Below are positions 54,652 to 63,903 of a stretch of 64,000 nt of DNA, one piece after another. The notes below the pieces were generated by a model. That model saw only the letters and a program-made list of their open reading frames with translations. It made no database searches and was not told the origin of the DNA. The translations under genes and the position numbers were made by a program. Source of the stretch: Comamonadaceae bacterium. Lineage in GTDB: Bacteria; Pseudomonadota; Gammaproteobacteria; Burkholderiales; Burkholderiaceae_C. Location: NCBI GenBank assembly GCA_027484575.1, contig JAIXSQ010000010.1, forward strand, positions 1 to 64,000. The letters run 5' to 3'. How positions within the stretch are numbered: position 1 is the first letter of the stretch; each line of letters opens with the position of its first letter.

Positions 54652-54721
54652 CGTGGGTCCCCGCCTGCGCGGGGACGACGACGCCGAGTGCCCGTCATGC
54701 CCGCGCAGGCGGGCATCCACG
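54652..54721. repeat. Inverted pair of REP-like palindromes (BIME-type)
   Basis: Two 29-base units in opposite orientation: 54652-54680 (GTCCCCGCCTGCGCGGGGAC hairpin) and 54693-54721 (CGTCATGCCCGCGCAGGCGG hairpin), 12 bases apart. They lie between nadB and the TPP riboswitch, and resemble the elements at 14344 and 58035. Confidence 0.8.
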
Positions 54722-54748
54722 ACCGGCCAGGGTGCCGGCGCACCGCCC

Positions 54749-56335
54749 TCAGCGCGGCGGCACCAGCGTCGTCGGCTGCGGGTCCGGCGACTGCTGCGGG
54801 TAGTCGCGGCTGAAGTGCAGGCCGCGGCTCTCGTGCCGGGCCTGGGCCGAGCGCACGATCAGGTCGGCCACCGTGACCAGGTTGCGCAGCTCCAGCAAGT
54901 CGCGGCTGACGTGGAAGTTGGCGTAGAACTCCTGGATCTCGCCCTGCAGCAGGGCGATGCGGTGGGCGGCGCGCTCCAGGCGCTTGTTGGTGCGCACGAT
55001 GCCCACGTAGTCCCACATGAAGCGGCGCAGCTCGTCCCAGTTGTGCGAGATCACCACCGATTCGTCGGCGTCGGTCACCTGGCTGGCGTCCCAGGCCGGC
55101 AGCGGCGGCACGGCGGGCTGCGGCGTGGCCAGGATGTCGCGCGCGGCGGACTGCGCGAACACCATGCACTCGACCAACGAGTTGCTGGCCAGCCGGTTGG
55201 CGCCGTGCAGCCCGGTGTAGGCCGTCTCGCCGATGGCATGCAGGCCGGGCAGGTCGGTGCGGCCCGACAGGTCGGTGTGGATGCCGCCGCAGGTGTAGTG
55301 CGCCGCCGGCACCACCGGGATGGGCTGGCGCGTGATGTCGATGCCCAGCTCCAGGCAGCGCGCGTGGATGGTGGGGAAGTGCTCGCGGATGAACTGCGCC
55401 GGCTGGTGCGAGATGTCCAGGTACACGCAGTCCAGGCCGTGCTTCTTCATCTCGAAGTCGATCGCGCGCGCCACGATGTCGCGCGGCGCCAGCTCGGCGC
55501 GCGGATCGTGCTGCGGCATGAAGCGGGTGCCGTCGGGCAGCAGCAGCCGGCCGCCCTCGCCGCGCACGGCCTCGGTGATCAGGAAGCTCTTGACCAGCGG
55601 GTGGTACAGGCAGGTCGGGTGGAACTGGATGAACTCCATGTTCGTCGCCCGGCAGCCCGCGCGCCAGGCCGCGGCGATGCCGTCGCCGGTGGCTGTGTCG
55701 GGGTTGGTGGTGTACAGGTAGACCTTGCCGGCGCCGCCCGAGGCCAGGATGGTGTGCGGCGCGCGGAAGGTCACCACCTCGTCGCGCGCCTCGTCCAGCG
55801 CGTACAGGCCCAGGCAGCGCTGCGGTTGCTCGCCGATGCGGCGGCTGGTCACCAGGTCGACCAGGGTGTGGTGCTCGAACAGCGTGATGTTGGGCGTGCG
55901 CCGCACGTGCTCGATCAGCGTGCGCTGCACCGCCGCGCCGGTGGCGTCGGTCACGTGCACGATGCGCCGGGCGCTGTGGCCGCCCTCGCGCGTGAGGTGC
56001 AGGTCGCCGTCCTCCAGCGTGAAGGGCACGCCCAGCTCGCGCAGCCAGCCCACGCTCTCGGGCGCGTGCTCGACCACGAAGCGGGTGGCGGCCGGATCCG
56101 ACAGGCCGGCGCCGGCCACCAGGGTGTCGTCCACGTGGCTGGCGAAGCTGTCGCTGCGGTCCATCACGGCCGCGATGCCGCCCTGGGCCCAGCCGCTGGA
56201 GCCGTCGGCCAGCGCGCGCTTGGTGATGACGGCCACGCGCCGGTGCGGGGCCAGGTGCATCGCGGCCGACAGGCCGGCCAGGCCGCTGCCGACGATGACG
56301 ACGTCGAAGTCCAGGGGCGGGGTGGGGGAGGGCAT
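54749..56335 (-). CDS. nadB: L-aspartate oxidase
   Basis: NadB oxidises aspartate to iminoaspartate, the first step of NAD synthesis. The 528-residue flavoprotein has DVVIVGSGLAGLSAAMHLAP (FAD Rossmann), LADGSSGWAQGGIAAVMDRS, LASGGAGKVYLYTTNPDTAT, FIQFHPTCLYHP, HYTCGGIHTDLSGRTDLPGL, and ETAYTGLHGANRLASNSLVE with a C-terminal helical domain (RRFMWDYVGIVRTNKRLERA). Length and motifs match NadB, not fumarate reductase. It lies alone between scpA and the TPP-controlled genes; nadA and nadC are not in the window. Confidence 0.95.
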   Translation of the reverse strand: MPSPTPPLDFDVVIVGSGLAGLSAAMHLAPHRRVAVITKRALADGSSGWAQGGIAAVMDRSDSFASHVDDTLVAGAGLSDPAATRFVVEHAPESVGWLRELGVPFTLEDGDLHLTREGGHSARRIVHVTDATGAAVQRTLIEHVRRTPNITLFEHHTLVDLVTSRRIGEQPQRCLGLYALDEARDEVVTFRAPHTILASGGAGKVYLYTTNPDTATGDGIAAAWRAGCRATNMEFIQFHPTCLYHPLVKSFLITEAVRGEGGRLLLPDGTRFMPQHDPRAELAPRDIVARAIDFEMKKHGLDCVYLDISHQPAQFIREHFPTIHARCLELGIDITRQPIPVVPAAHYTCGGIHTDLSGRTDLPGLHAIGETAYTGLHGANRLASNSLVECMVFAQSAARDILATPQPAVPPLPAWDASQVTDADESVVISHNWDELRRFMWDYVGIVRTNKRLERAAHRIALLQGEIQEFYANFHVSRDLLELRNLVTVADLIVRSAQARHESRGLHFSRDYPQQSPDPQPTTLVPPR

Positions 56336-56378
56336 GGTGTCTCTTGTTGTTCTTCGGCGCGGCCCCGGGCAGGGCCGC

Positions 56379-57230
56379 TCAGGCGGGCTGGTAGGCCAGC
56401 CGCACGTAGATGGGGGCGAAGGCCTCGGCCTGGGTCACCTCGATCAGCGACTCCTTGGCCAGCTCCAGCATCGCGATGAAGGTGACCACCAGCACGGGCA
56501 CGCCGCGGCTGGTGTCGAACAGGTCCTCGAAGCCGACGAAGCGCCGGCCCTGCAGCTTGCGCAGCACGATGGACATGTGCTCGCGCACCGACAGCTCCTC
56601 GCGCGTGATCTTGTGGTGCTGCACCAGCCTGGCGCGCTTGAGGATGTCGCGCCAGGCCTCCTGCAGGTCGGCCAGGTGCACGTCGGGAAAGCGCGGCTGC
56701 AGCGACTGCTCGATGTGCACCTGCGCGCGCAGCACCTCGCGGCCCAGCTGGGGCAGCTCGTTGATGCGGGCGGCGGCCAGCTTCATCTGCTCGTACTCGA
56801 GCAGGCGGCGCACCAGCTCGGCCCGCGGGTCCTCGGGCTCCTCGCCCTCGGCGCTCTTGCGCGGGGGCAGCAGCATGCGCGACTTGATCTCGATGAGCAT
56901 CGCCGCCATCAGCAGGTACTCGGCGGCCAGCTCCAGGTTGCGGCTGCGGATCTCGTCGACGTAGCTCAGGTACTGGCGGGTCACGGCCGCCATCGGGATG
57001 TCGAGGATGTTGAAGTTCTGCTTGCGGATCAGGTACAGCAGCAGGTCCAGCGGGCCCTCGAAGGCCTCCAGGAAGATCTCGAGCGCGTCGGGCGGGATGT
57101 ACAGGTCGTTGGGCAGGGCGAACAGCGGCTCGCCATAGAGCTTGGCCAGCGCGACCTGGTCGACCACCTCCGGCAGCCCCGGCACGTCGCCGCCGGGAAC
57201 CCGCTCGGGCAGGGTGGTCTCCTCGGACAC
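56379..57230 (-). CDS. scpA: Segregation and condensation protein A
   Basis: ScpA is the kleisin subunit of the SMC condensin complex for chromosome organisation. The 283-residue protein has the N-terminal SMC-binding helix LEIFLEAFEGPLDLLLYLIR (about 50-69) and KQNFNILDIPMAAVTRQYLS, then LAAEYLLMAAMLIEIKSRML, a helical middle, and a C-terminal winged-helix segment (GVPVLVVTFIAMLELAKESL, EAFAPIYVRL). The start is a GTG. The partner scpB is not adjacent; the DUF3460 gene sits one base upstream, a common Burkholderiales order. Confidence 0.93.
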   Translation of the reverse strand: MSEETTLPERVPGGDVPGLPEVVDQVALAKLYGEPLFALPNDLYIPPDALEIFLEAFEGPLDLLLYLIRKQNFNILDIPMAAVTRQYLSYVDEIRSRNLELAAEYLLMAAMLIEIKSRMLLPPRKSAEGEEPEDPRAELVRRLLEYEQMKLAAARINELPQLGREVLRAQVHIEQSLQPRFPDVHLADLQEAWRDILKRARLVQHHKITREELSVREHMSIVLRKLQGRRFVGFEDLFDTSRGVPVLVVTFIAMLELAKESLIEVTQAEAFAPIYVRLAYQPA

Positions 57231-57231
57231 G

Positions 57232-57465
57232 TCAGCGGTCGCCGGGGCGCTGGACGTCGCCGCCGTACACGTACGGCTTCTGCGGCACGCGGGCCTGCTT
57301 CCAGGTGCCCAGCGCCTCGCGGTCCAGGTGCTTGTCCCACCAGATCGCGCGGCCGGCGCGCTGGCCCGCCTCGATCTCGGGGCGCTGCGCCTTGAGCTGG
57401 TCGATGAACTGCGTCACGTCCGACTTGTAGTCGGGGCGGCGGAACAGGCGGAGCAACAGGGACAT
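57232..57465 (-). CDS. DUF3460 family protein
   Basis: The 77-residue protein (MSLLLRLFRRPDYKSDVTQF, then LGTWKQARVPQKPYVYGG) is DUF3460, a small, basic, conserved family found almost only in Burkholderiales, commonly next to scpA as here. Trp-rich and positively charged, it has no known function. It is one base upstream of scpA, so probably co-transcribed and perhaps linked to it. The ATG is the complement of 57463-57465. It shares a 57-base divergent region with the BamE-like gene. Confidence 0.92.
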   Translation of the reverse strand: MSLLLRLFRRPDYKSDVTQFIDQLKAQRPEIEAGQRAGRAIWWDKHLDREALGTWKQARVPQKPYVYGGDVQRPGDR

Positions 57466-57522
57466 GTGGGGATACTTCAGGCTGGATGCCGGGTGGGCCG
57501 GCGATTTTACCGGGGGTGCGGG

Positions 57523-58008
57523 ATGCGACTGATCAAGGGGCTGCTGGCGGTGCTGGCCGGCACGGGGCTGCTGGCCGCCTGCGACCCCCAGCGGATCGAC
57601 AGGCTCGAAGAGGGCGTGTCCACCGAGGCCGACGTGCGCGCCGCCTTCGGCGAGCCCGAGGCGGTGTGGGACGAGCCCGGCGGCGCCCGCACCTTCGAGT
57701 ACAACCGCAACCCCCAGGGCCACCGCAACTACATGGTGACCATCGGCACCGACGGGAAGATGTCGGCGCTGCGGCAGGTGCTCACGCCGGAGAACTTCGC
57801 CAGGATCCGGCCGGGCATGCCGATGGAGCAGGTGCGGCGCCAGTTGGGCAAGCCGGCCCGGCGCACGCCCTACGCCGCCTCGCGCGAGGAGGCCTGGGAC
57901 TGGCGCTACCTGGGCGCTCCCGGTGGCGAGATGTTCTTCACCGTCTGGTTCGACCAGGACATGAAGGTCAAGCGGACGGGCAGCAGCGTGGAGATTCCGC
58001 CGGGGTGA
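57523..58008 (+). CDS. BamE/SmpA-domain lipoprotein
   Basis: The 161-residue lipoprotein has a signal with lipobox LLAAC (Cys20) and two BamE-like modules in tandem: RLEEGVSTEADVRAAFGEPE followed by a Trp/Tyr-rich strand, then FARIRPGMPMEQVRRQLGKP and EEAWDWRYLGAPGGEMFFTV. BamE of the outer-membrane assembly machine has one such module, so this protein is likely a paralogue in the outer-membrane assembly or maintenance group. It is monocistronic, with a possible promoter in the 57-base gap shared with DUF3460, and is followed by a REP-like pair. Confidence 0.87.
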   Translation: MRLIKGLLAVLAGTGLLAACDPQRIDRLEEGVSTEADVRAAFGEPEAVWDEPGGARTFEYNRNPQGHRNYMVTIGTDGKMSALRQVLTPENFARIRPGMPMEQVRRQLGKPARRTPYAASREEAWDWRYLGAPGGEMFFTVWFDQDMKVKRTGSSVEIPPG

Positions 58009-58034
58009 ACCGGGCGGCTCCGCTGGCTTCTTCC

Positions 58035-58119
58035 CGTCATCCCCGCGAAGGCGGGGATCCAGGCCGGCGCTGGAGGCACCAGGGCCGTTGCTGGACCCCC
58101 GCCTTCGCGGGGGTGACGG
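58035..58119. repeat. Inverted pair of REP-like palindromes (BIME-type)
   Basis: Unit 1 at 58035-58062 (CGTCATCCCCGCGAAGGCGG hairpin ending GATCCAG) and unit 2 at 58091-58119 in reverse orientation (CTGGACCCCCGCCTTCGCGG), separated by 28 bases. They lie between the convergent BamE-like and SulP genes, where they can end both transcripts. Confidence 0.88.
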
Positions 58120-58128
58120 CCTGGGAGG

Positions 58129-59772
58129 TCAGTGCGGGGACGAGCCCTGCTCTCCCGCCAGTTCCCGCCCGAACCCCGAGCGCTCCACCAGCGCCGCCAC
58201 CTCCCCGTTCGCCCCGTCCAGCCGCATCCGGCCACCGCGCTGCAGCACCGTGCGGTGCAGGTCGCGCAGCGCGTCCAGGCCGCTGGTGTCCAGGTGCTGC
58301 AGGTCCTCCAGCAGCAGCACCACCTCGGGCCGGTCGGGTCCGGCCTCCACCGCCTGCACCAGCGGGTCCAGCCGCGTGACCGCGCCGAAGAACAGCGTGC
58401 CGTGCAGCCGCCAGCGCAGCAGCGCCGCGTCGCCGGGCACCGGCTCGGCACGGAACAGCGCGCCCATCTGGCGCGCGAACAGCCCGCAGGCGGCGACCAG
58501 GCCGACCTGCAGCGCCACCGTCAGGTCGAACACCAGCGTCAGCACGAAGGTGACCAGCACCAGCACCCGGTGCTTGGCCGGTGCCTGCCGCAGCGTGGCG
58601 AAGGCCCGCCAGTCGCCCATGTTCCAGGCGGTGAACAGCAGGATACCCGCCAGCACCGCCAGCGGCACGTGCAGCGCCAGCGGGGCGGCGGCCAGCACGA
58701 TCACCGCCAGGGCCAGCGCATGCACCAGGCCCGCCACCGGCGAGGTGGCGCCGGCGCGCACGTTGGTGACCGTGCGGGCGATGGTGCCGGTGGCCGGCAT
58801 GCCGCCGAAGAAGGGCACGACCGCGTTGGCGATGCCCTGGGCCATCAGTTCCTGGTCGGGGTCGTGGCGGGGCAGGCGCGACAGCTGGTCGGCCACCCGC
58901 GCGCACAGCAGCGACTCGATCGCGCCCAGCATCGCCAGCGTGACGATGGGGCCCACCAGTTGCTTGGCCGCGCTCCAGTCCAAGGGCGGCGGCGTGAAGG
59001 CCGGCAGCCCGCCCGGGATGCCGCCGAAGCGGCTGCCGATGGTCTCCACCGGCAGCTCGAGCCAGAGTGCGGCGGCCGTCAGCGTCAGCAGCGCGACGAC
59101 CGGCCCCGGGATCCGCGCGCCCACCACCCGCGCCCCCTGGATGCCCGGCAGGTCCAGGGCGTGCAGCCGGGTGCCGGTGGCCCACAGCCGCGGCCACAGG
59201 GCCAGCCCGGCGACGCAGGCCAGGCCCAGGGCCAGGGCTGACGGGTTCACGCCGTCCAGGTGCCGCGCCAGCGTGCCCAGCTGGGCGAACAGGTCGGCGG
59301 GCAGCCGCTCGATGCGCAGCCCCAGCAGGTCGCGCAGCTGCGACGCGGCGATCAGCACCGCGATCGCGTTGGTGAAGCCGGTGATGATGCCCACCGGCAC
59401 GTAGCGCACCAGCCGGCCCAGCCGCAGCAGGCCGAGCGCGAACAGCAGCACGCCCGAGCCGACAGTGGCCACGGCCAGGCCGGCGGGCCCGTGGCGCTCG
59501 AGGATGCCGTAGACCACGACGATGAAGGCGCCCGCGGGCCCGGCGATCTGCACCGCGCTGCCGCCCAGGAGTGCCACCAGCGCGCCGGCCAGGATCGCGG
59601 TCCACAGGCCCGCGGCCGGTGGCAGGCCGGAGGCGATGGCGAAGGCCATGGCCAGCGGCAGGGCGACCACGCCGACGGTCAGGCCGGCACCGAGGTCGCG
59701 CAGGCCGCGTCCGCGGTCGTAGCCGCGCAGCGCGTCGGCCAGGCGGGGGCGGAAGGCGAAGGGCAGGGTCAC
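58129..59772 (-). CDS. SulP-family anion transporter with STAS domain
   Basis: The 547-residue protein has about a dozen helices of the SulP/SLC26 type: LTVGVVALPLAMAFAIASGL, LLGGSAVQIAGPAGAFIVVV, PVGIITGFTNAIAVLIAASQ, QGIANAVVPFFGGMPATGTI and ARTVTNVRAGATSPVAGLVH. A C-terminal STAS domain follows (RWRLHGTLFFGAVTRLDPLV, VVLLLEDLQHLDTSGLDALR). Family members carry sulfate, bicarbonate, nitrate or dicarboxylates; without a linked carbonic anhydrase the anion is not defined. The start is a GTG (complement of 59770-59772). It ends in the convergent gap with the REP pair. Confidence 0.92.
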   Translation of the reverse strand: MTLPFAFRPRLADALRGYDRGRGLRDLGAGLTVGVVALPLAMAFAIASGLPPAAGLWTAILAGALVALLGGSAVQIAGPAGAFIVVVYGILERHGPAGLAVATVGSGVLLFALGLLRLGRLVRYVPVGIITGFTNAIAVLIAASQLRDLLGLRIERLPADLFAQLGTLARHLDGVNPSALALGLACVAGLALWPRLWATGTRLHALDLPGIQGARVVGARIPGPVVALLTLTAAALWLELPVETIGSRFGGIPGGLPAFTPPPLDWSAAKQLVGPIVTLAMLGAIESLLCARVADQLSRLPRHDPDQELMAQGIANAVVPFFGGMPATGTIARTVTNVRAGATSPVAGLVHALALAVIVLAAAPLALHVPLAVLAGILLFTAWNMGDWRAFATLRQAPAKHRVLVLVTFVLTLVFDLTVALQVGLVAACGLFARQMGALFRAEPVPGDAALLRWRLHGTLFFGAVTRLDPLVQAVEAGPDRPEVVLLLEDLQHLDTSGLDALRDLHRTVLQRGGRMRLDGANGEVAALVERSGFGRELAGEQGSSPH

Positions 59773-59944
59773 GCGGGGCTCCGGGCGTGGCACGGACAGG
59801 CGGGGATGCCCTCCGTCGCCGGCAGCAGGGCGGGCGGCGCGGCAGCCATCGGCCCAGTGTACGGGCCTGCCGCCGTGTAGGACGGCGCCGCGACCGCGTG
59901 TCCCGTGGTGACAGGATGTTGCGCCGCTCGGCCACCATGGCGCC

Positions 59945-60613
59945 ATGTGGCTCCGAACGCCCGCCCCGGTCCGCCCCGTCCCTACCTCCGCGCTGCTCGG
60001 CCGCTGGGCGCAGGCCCAGGGCGCGCAGGTGCAGGCGCACGGCGACGGATGGTCGCTGCGCGACCCGTCTTCGGCCCTGCCCTGGGCGCTGGATGCCGGG
60101 CCCGCGGCCGCCAGCGTGATCGCCACGCCGGGCCTGCGCGGCGGCAGCGCCCGCCAGCTCCCGGCAGAGCCCCTGGTGGTGCTGGTGGAGCGGCGCACGC
60201 GGCTGCGGCTGGAGTCGCAGGCCTGGGCCAGCGCCACCGGCTCCCTGCACACCAGCGTGGATGCGCGCATCCCCGACGAACTGCTGTGGATGGCGGGCGG
60301 CAGGGAGCTGGGCTGGGACGGTCCGCCGCGCGACCTGTGGTCGGCCTGGAGCGTGCTGGCGGCGCACCGGGCCGAGGCCCGGCTGTGGCTGGACGGTCCC
60401 CTGCTGCAGGCCGCCCAGTGCTGGCATGCCCTGACCGACGGCGCGCCGCTGCTGCTGGCGCTGCAGGGCGGCGCGGTGCACCTGCGTGCGGCCGACCTGG
60501 GCGGCCGCGCCCAGGTGGCGGCGGCCGAGATCCTGGCGCTGGCCTGCGCACGCGCGGCGGCGTGCTTCGCAGTGCCACGGCCCGTGGCGCCGGCGCTCGA
60601 CCTGGTGCTCTAG
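59945..60613 (+). CDS. Hypothetical protein
   Basis: The 222-residue protein (MWLRTPAPVRPVPTSALLGR start) is Ala/Leu/Trp-rich, without a signal peptide, membrane helix or recognised domain. It has mixed alpha/beta character and short patterns such as LDGPLLQAAQCWHALTDGAP. Codon use looks like the neighbours. A CACCAT element stands close before the ATG. It is divergent from the SulP gene and convergent with metG, 13 bases from its stop. I do not recognise a family; coding is supported mainly by length and by filling the gap. Confidence 0.65.
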   Translation: MWLRTPAPVRPVPTSALLGRWAQAQGAQVQAHGDGWSLRDPSSALPWALDAGPAAASVIATPGLRGGSARQLPAEPLVVLVERRTRLRLESQAWASATGSLHTSVDARIPDELLWMAGGRELGWDGPPRDLWSAWSVLAAHRAEARLWLDGPLLQAAQCWHALTDGAPLLLALQGGAVHLRAADLGGRAQVAAAEILALACARAAACFAVPRPVAPALDLVL

Positions 60614-60626
60614 CGGCGCGCGGCCG

Positions 60627-62684
60627 TCAGCGCACCCGCATGCCGGGCTGCGCGCCGGCCACCGGCTCGAGCACGTAGATGCCCGCGCCCTTGTCGTCGG
60701 CGTGGCTGGCGGCCAGCACCATGCCCTCGCTGACGCCGAACTTCATCTTGCGCGGCGCCAGGTTGGCCACCATGACCGTCAGCTTGCCCACCAGCTGCTC
60801 CGGCGCATAGGCCGAGGCGATGCCGGAGAACACGTTGCGGTGTCGCCCCTCGCCGGCGTCCAGCGTCAGGCGCAGCAGCTTGGTCGAGCCCTCGACCTTC
60901 TCGCAGGCCACGATCTTGGCGATGCGCAGGTCGACCTTGGTGAAGTCGTCGATCGTGATCTCGGGCGCGAGCGCCTCGCCACCGGGCACGCTGCCGCCCG
61001 CGGCGGTTGCCGCGGTCGGGGCCGCGGGCGCCGCCGCGGCCGGCGGCTCGAACAGCGCCTCCAGCAGCTTGGCGTCGACCCGCTGCATCAGGTGCTGGTA
61101 GCTGCCCACGGCGTGGCCGGCCGGCAGCGGCGTGGCGGCGTTGTCCCAGTCCAGCGGCGCGCACTGCAGGAAGGCCTCGGCCTGGGCCGCCAGCGCCGGC
61201 AGCACCGGCTTGAGGCAGGCGGTCAGCAGCTTGAACATCTGCAGGCACCAGCTGCCGACCTCGGCCGCGCGTTGCCCCTGGCCCTCCTTGGCCAGCTTCC
61301 AGGGCGCGGCGGCGTCGAACGCGGTGTTCACGATGTCGGCCGCGGCCATGACCTCGCGCAGCGCGCGGGCGTAGTCGCGCGACTCGTACAGCGCGCGCAC
61401 GCTGTCGGCCAGCGACGCGGCGTCCAGCGCGGCCAGCGCCGGGCCCTCGGCCAGCGCGCCGCCGGGCACGAACTTCGCCGCCCGGCTGGCGATGTTGACG
61501 TACTTGCCCACGAGGTCGGCATTTACCCGCGCCATGAAGTCCTCGGGGTTGAAGTCGATGTCCTCGTTGCGGCCGTTGAGCTTGGCCGCCAGGTAGTAGC
61601 GCAGCCACTCGGGGTTCATGCCCAGCGACAGGTACTTCAGCGGGTCCAGGCCGGTGCCGCGGCTCTTGCTCATCTTCTCGCCGCCGTTGACGGTCAGGAA
61701 GCCGTGCACGCAGACCTTGCTGGGCACCTTGCGGCCCGAGAAGTGCAGCATCGCCGGCCAGAACAGGGTGTGGAAGGTGATGATGTCCTTGCCGATGAAG
61801 TGCACCTGCTCCACCGCGGGGTCGGCCACGTAGGCGGCGTAGTCGCCGCCGGTGCGGTCCAGCAGGTTCTTCAGCGAGGCCAGGTAGCCCACCGGCGCGT
61901 CCAGCCAGACGTAGAAGTACTTGCCCGGCGCGTCGGGGATCTCGATGCCGAAGTAGGGCGCGTCGCGGCTGATGTCCCAGTCGCCCATCGCCACCTTGCC
62001 CTCGGCATCGGGCTCCAGCCATTCGCTGATCTTGTTCAGCACCTCCGGCTGCACCGCGCCCGAGGCCGTCCACTGGCGCAGGAACGCCAGGCAGCGCGGG
62101 TCGGACAGCCGGAAGAAGAAGTGCTCCGAGGTCTTGAGCACCGGCGTGGCGCCGGACAGCGCCGAGTACGGGTTGACCAGGTCGGTGGGGCTGTAGACCT
62201 TGGAGCAGACCTCGCAGTTGTCGCCGTACTGGTCCTTGGCGTGGCAGTTGGGGCACTCGCCCTTGATGAAGCGGTCCGGCAGGAACATGTTCTTCTGGGG
62301 ATCGAAGAACTGCTCGATGGTGCGGGTGGCGATGAGCCCGGCCGCCTTCAGGTCGCGGTAGATCTGCTGCGCCAGGACGTGGTTCTCCGGCCCGTCGGTG
62401 GAGTGCCAGTTGTCGAAGGCGATGTGGAAGCCGTCCAGGTAGGGCCTGCGGCCGGCGGCGATTTCGGCGACGAAGGCCTGCGGCGTCTTGCCCGCCTTCT
62501 CGGCGGCAATCATGATCGGCGCGCCGTGCGCGTCGTCGGCGCAGACGAAGTGCACCTGGCTGCCCTGCATGCGCTGGTGCCGCACCCAGATGTCGGCCTG
62601 GATGTATTCCATGATGTGGCCGATGTGGAACTTGCCGTTGGCATACGGCAGGGCGGTGGTGACGAAGAGCTTGCGCTGGGGCAT
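60627..62684 (-). CDS. metG: Methionyl-tRNA synthetase
   Basis: MetG charges tRNA-Met with methionine. The 685-residue protein has the HIGH motif ([18 protein letters not shown] at 20-23), zinc-knuckle Cys at 144, 147, 157 and 160 ([17 protein letters not shown]), the KMSKS loop (337-341, in [13 protein letters not shown]), an anticodon-binding helical domain, and a C-terminal tRNA-binding OB-fold (about 585-685, with [20 protein letters not shown] and [20 protein letters not shown]). It is the E. coli-type dimeric enzyme. It diverges from apbC. The ATG is the complement of 62682-62684. Confidence 0.97.
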   Translation of the reverse strand: MPQRKLFVTTALPYANGKFHIGHIMEYIQADIWVRHQRMQGSQVHFVCADDAHGAPIMIAAEKAGKTPQAFVAEIAAGRRPYLDGFHIAFDNWHSTDGPENHVLAQQIYRDLKAAGLIATRTIEQFFDPQKNMFLPDRFIKGECPNCHAKDQYGDNCEVCSKVYSPTDLVNPYSALSGATPVLKTSEHFFFRLSDPRCLAFLRQWTASGAVQPEVLNKISEWLEPDAEGKVAMGDWDISRDAPYFGIEIPDAPGKYFYVWLDAPVGYLASLKNLLDRTGGDYAAYVADPAVEQVHFIGKDIITFHTLFWPAMLHFSGRKVPSKVCVHGFLTVNGGEKMSKSRGTGLDPLKYLSLGMNPEWLRYYLAAKLNGRNEDIDFNPEDFMARVNADLVGKYVNIASRAAKFVPGGALAEGPALAALDAASLADSVRALYESRDYARALREVMAAADIVNTAFDAAAPWKLAKEGQGQRAAEVGSWCLQMFKLLTACLKPVLPALAAQAEAFLQCAPLDWDNAATPLPAGHAVGSYQHLMQRVDAKLLEALFEPPAAAAPAAPTAATAAGGSVPGGEALAPEITIDDFTKVDLRIAKIVACEKVEGSTKLLRLTLDAGEGRHRNVFSGIASAYAPEQLVGKLTVMVANLAPRKMKFGVSEGMVLAASHADDKGAGIYVLEPVAGAQPGMRVR

Positions 62685-62741
62685 GGGTGGGGTGTCCGCG
62701 GGAGAGCCCTGCGCGGCCGGGGTGTCCGCAGGGAGCCGGGG

Positions 62742-62763
62742 ATTTTAGGTGGCCCGCTACACT
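62742..62763. promoter_or_regulatory. Divergent promoter elements of metG and apbC
   Basis: On the minus strand 62742-62747 reads TAAAAT (5 of 6 to the -10), about 58 bases before the metG ATG. On the plus strand TACACT (62758-62763) is a -10-like hexamer 41 bases before the apbC ATG. Matching -35 elements are weak. Confidence 0.45.
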
Positions 62764-62803
62764 CCCCGGCCCTTCCCGGTTCCACACCCCTTCGTCGTCT
62801 CCC

Positions 62804-63895
62804 ATGGCCGCCACCCAAGACCAGCTGCTCGCCGCCCTCGCCGCCGTCCAGGACCCGAACACCGGGCGCGACTTCGTGGCCGCGCGCCAGATCAAGAACC
62901 TGCGCATCGACGGGGGCGCCGTCGCCTTCGACCTGGAGCTGGCCTATCCCTGCAAGAGCCAGTGGCCGCAGCTGCGCCAGCAGCTGGTGGCCGCCGCCCG
63001 CGGCGTGCCCGGCGTGGCCTCGGTCACCGTCAACATCGGCACCAAGGTGATCCCGCACGCGGTGCAGCGGGGCGTGCAGCTGATGCCCAACGTCAAGAAC
63101 ATCGTGGCCGTCGCCTCCGGCAAGGGCGGCGTGGGCAAGAGCACCACCGCCGTCAACCTGGCGCTGGCGCTGGCCGCCGAGGGCGCCACCGTGGGCCTGC
63201 TGGACGCCGACATCTACGGCCCCAGCCAGCCCATGATGATGGGCATCGACGGCCGGCCCGAGAGCGACGACGGCAAGACCATGGACCCGCTGGAGAACTA
63301 CGGCGTGCAGGTGATGTCGATCGGCTTCCTGGTCAACCAGGACGACGCGATGATCTGGCGCGGCCCCATGGCCACCCAGGCGCTGGAGCAACTGCTGCGC
63401 CAGACCAACTGGCGCGACCTCGACTACCTGATCGTCGACCTGCCCCCCGGCACCGGCGACATCCAGCTGACGCTGTCGCAGCGCGTGCCCATGACCGGCG
63501 CGGTGGTGGTCACCACGCCGCAGGACATCGCGCTGCTGGACGCGCGCAAGGCCGTGGCGATGTTCGGCAAGGTGGGCGTGCCCATCCTGGGCCTGGTCGA
63601 GAACATGGCGGTGCACATCTGCAGCAACTGCGGCCATGCCGAGCACATCTTCGGCGAGGGCGGCGGCAAGCGCTATGCGGCCGAGCGCGGCATCGACGTG
63701 CTGGGCGCGCTGCCGCTGGACATGTCGATCCGCCTGCAGGCCGACAACGGCAAGCCCACCGTCGTGGCCGATCCCGACGGCCCGCTGGCGGCGACCTACA
63801 AGGCGGTGGCCCGCCAGGTGGCGGTGAAGATCGCCGGCAAGGCCAAGGACTTCAGCGCGAAGTTCCCGACCATCACGGTCTCCAAGGACACCTGA
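62804..63895 (+). CDS. apbC: Iron-sulfur cluster carrier protein ApbC (Mrp/NBP35 family)
   Basis: ApbC binds and transfers [4Fe-4S] clusters to target proteins. The 363-residue ATPase has an N-terminal MIP18-like domain, the deviant P-loop VASGKGGVGKST (105-114), LLDADIYGPSQPMMMG (switch I), LIVDLPPGTGDIQLTLSQRV (switch II), and the cluster-binding CxxC in VHICSNCGHAEHIFG near residue 267. Length fits the bacterial form with the extra N-terminal domain. The DUF3305 gene follows after eight bases. Confidence 0.96.
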   Translation: MAATQDQLLAALAAVQDPNTGRDFVAARQIKNLRIDGGAVAFDLELAYPCKSQWPQLRQQLVAAARGVPGVASVTVNIGTKVIPHAVQRGVQLMPNVKNIVAVASGKGGVGKSTTAVNLALALAAEGATVGLLDADIYGPSQPMMMGIDGRPESDDGKTMDPLENYGVQVMSIGFLVNQDDAMIWRGPMATQALEQLLRQTNWRDLDYLIVDLPPGTGDIQLTLSQRVPMTGAVVVTTPQDIALLDARKAVAMFGKVGVPILGLVENMAVHICSNCGHAEHIFGEGGGKRYAAERGIDVLGALPLDMSIRLQADNGKPTVVADPDGPLAATYKAVARQVAVKIAGKAKDFSAKFPTITVSKDT

Positions 63896-63903
63896 GGCAT
63901 CCC

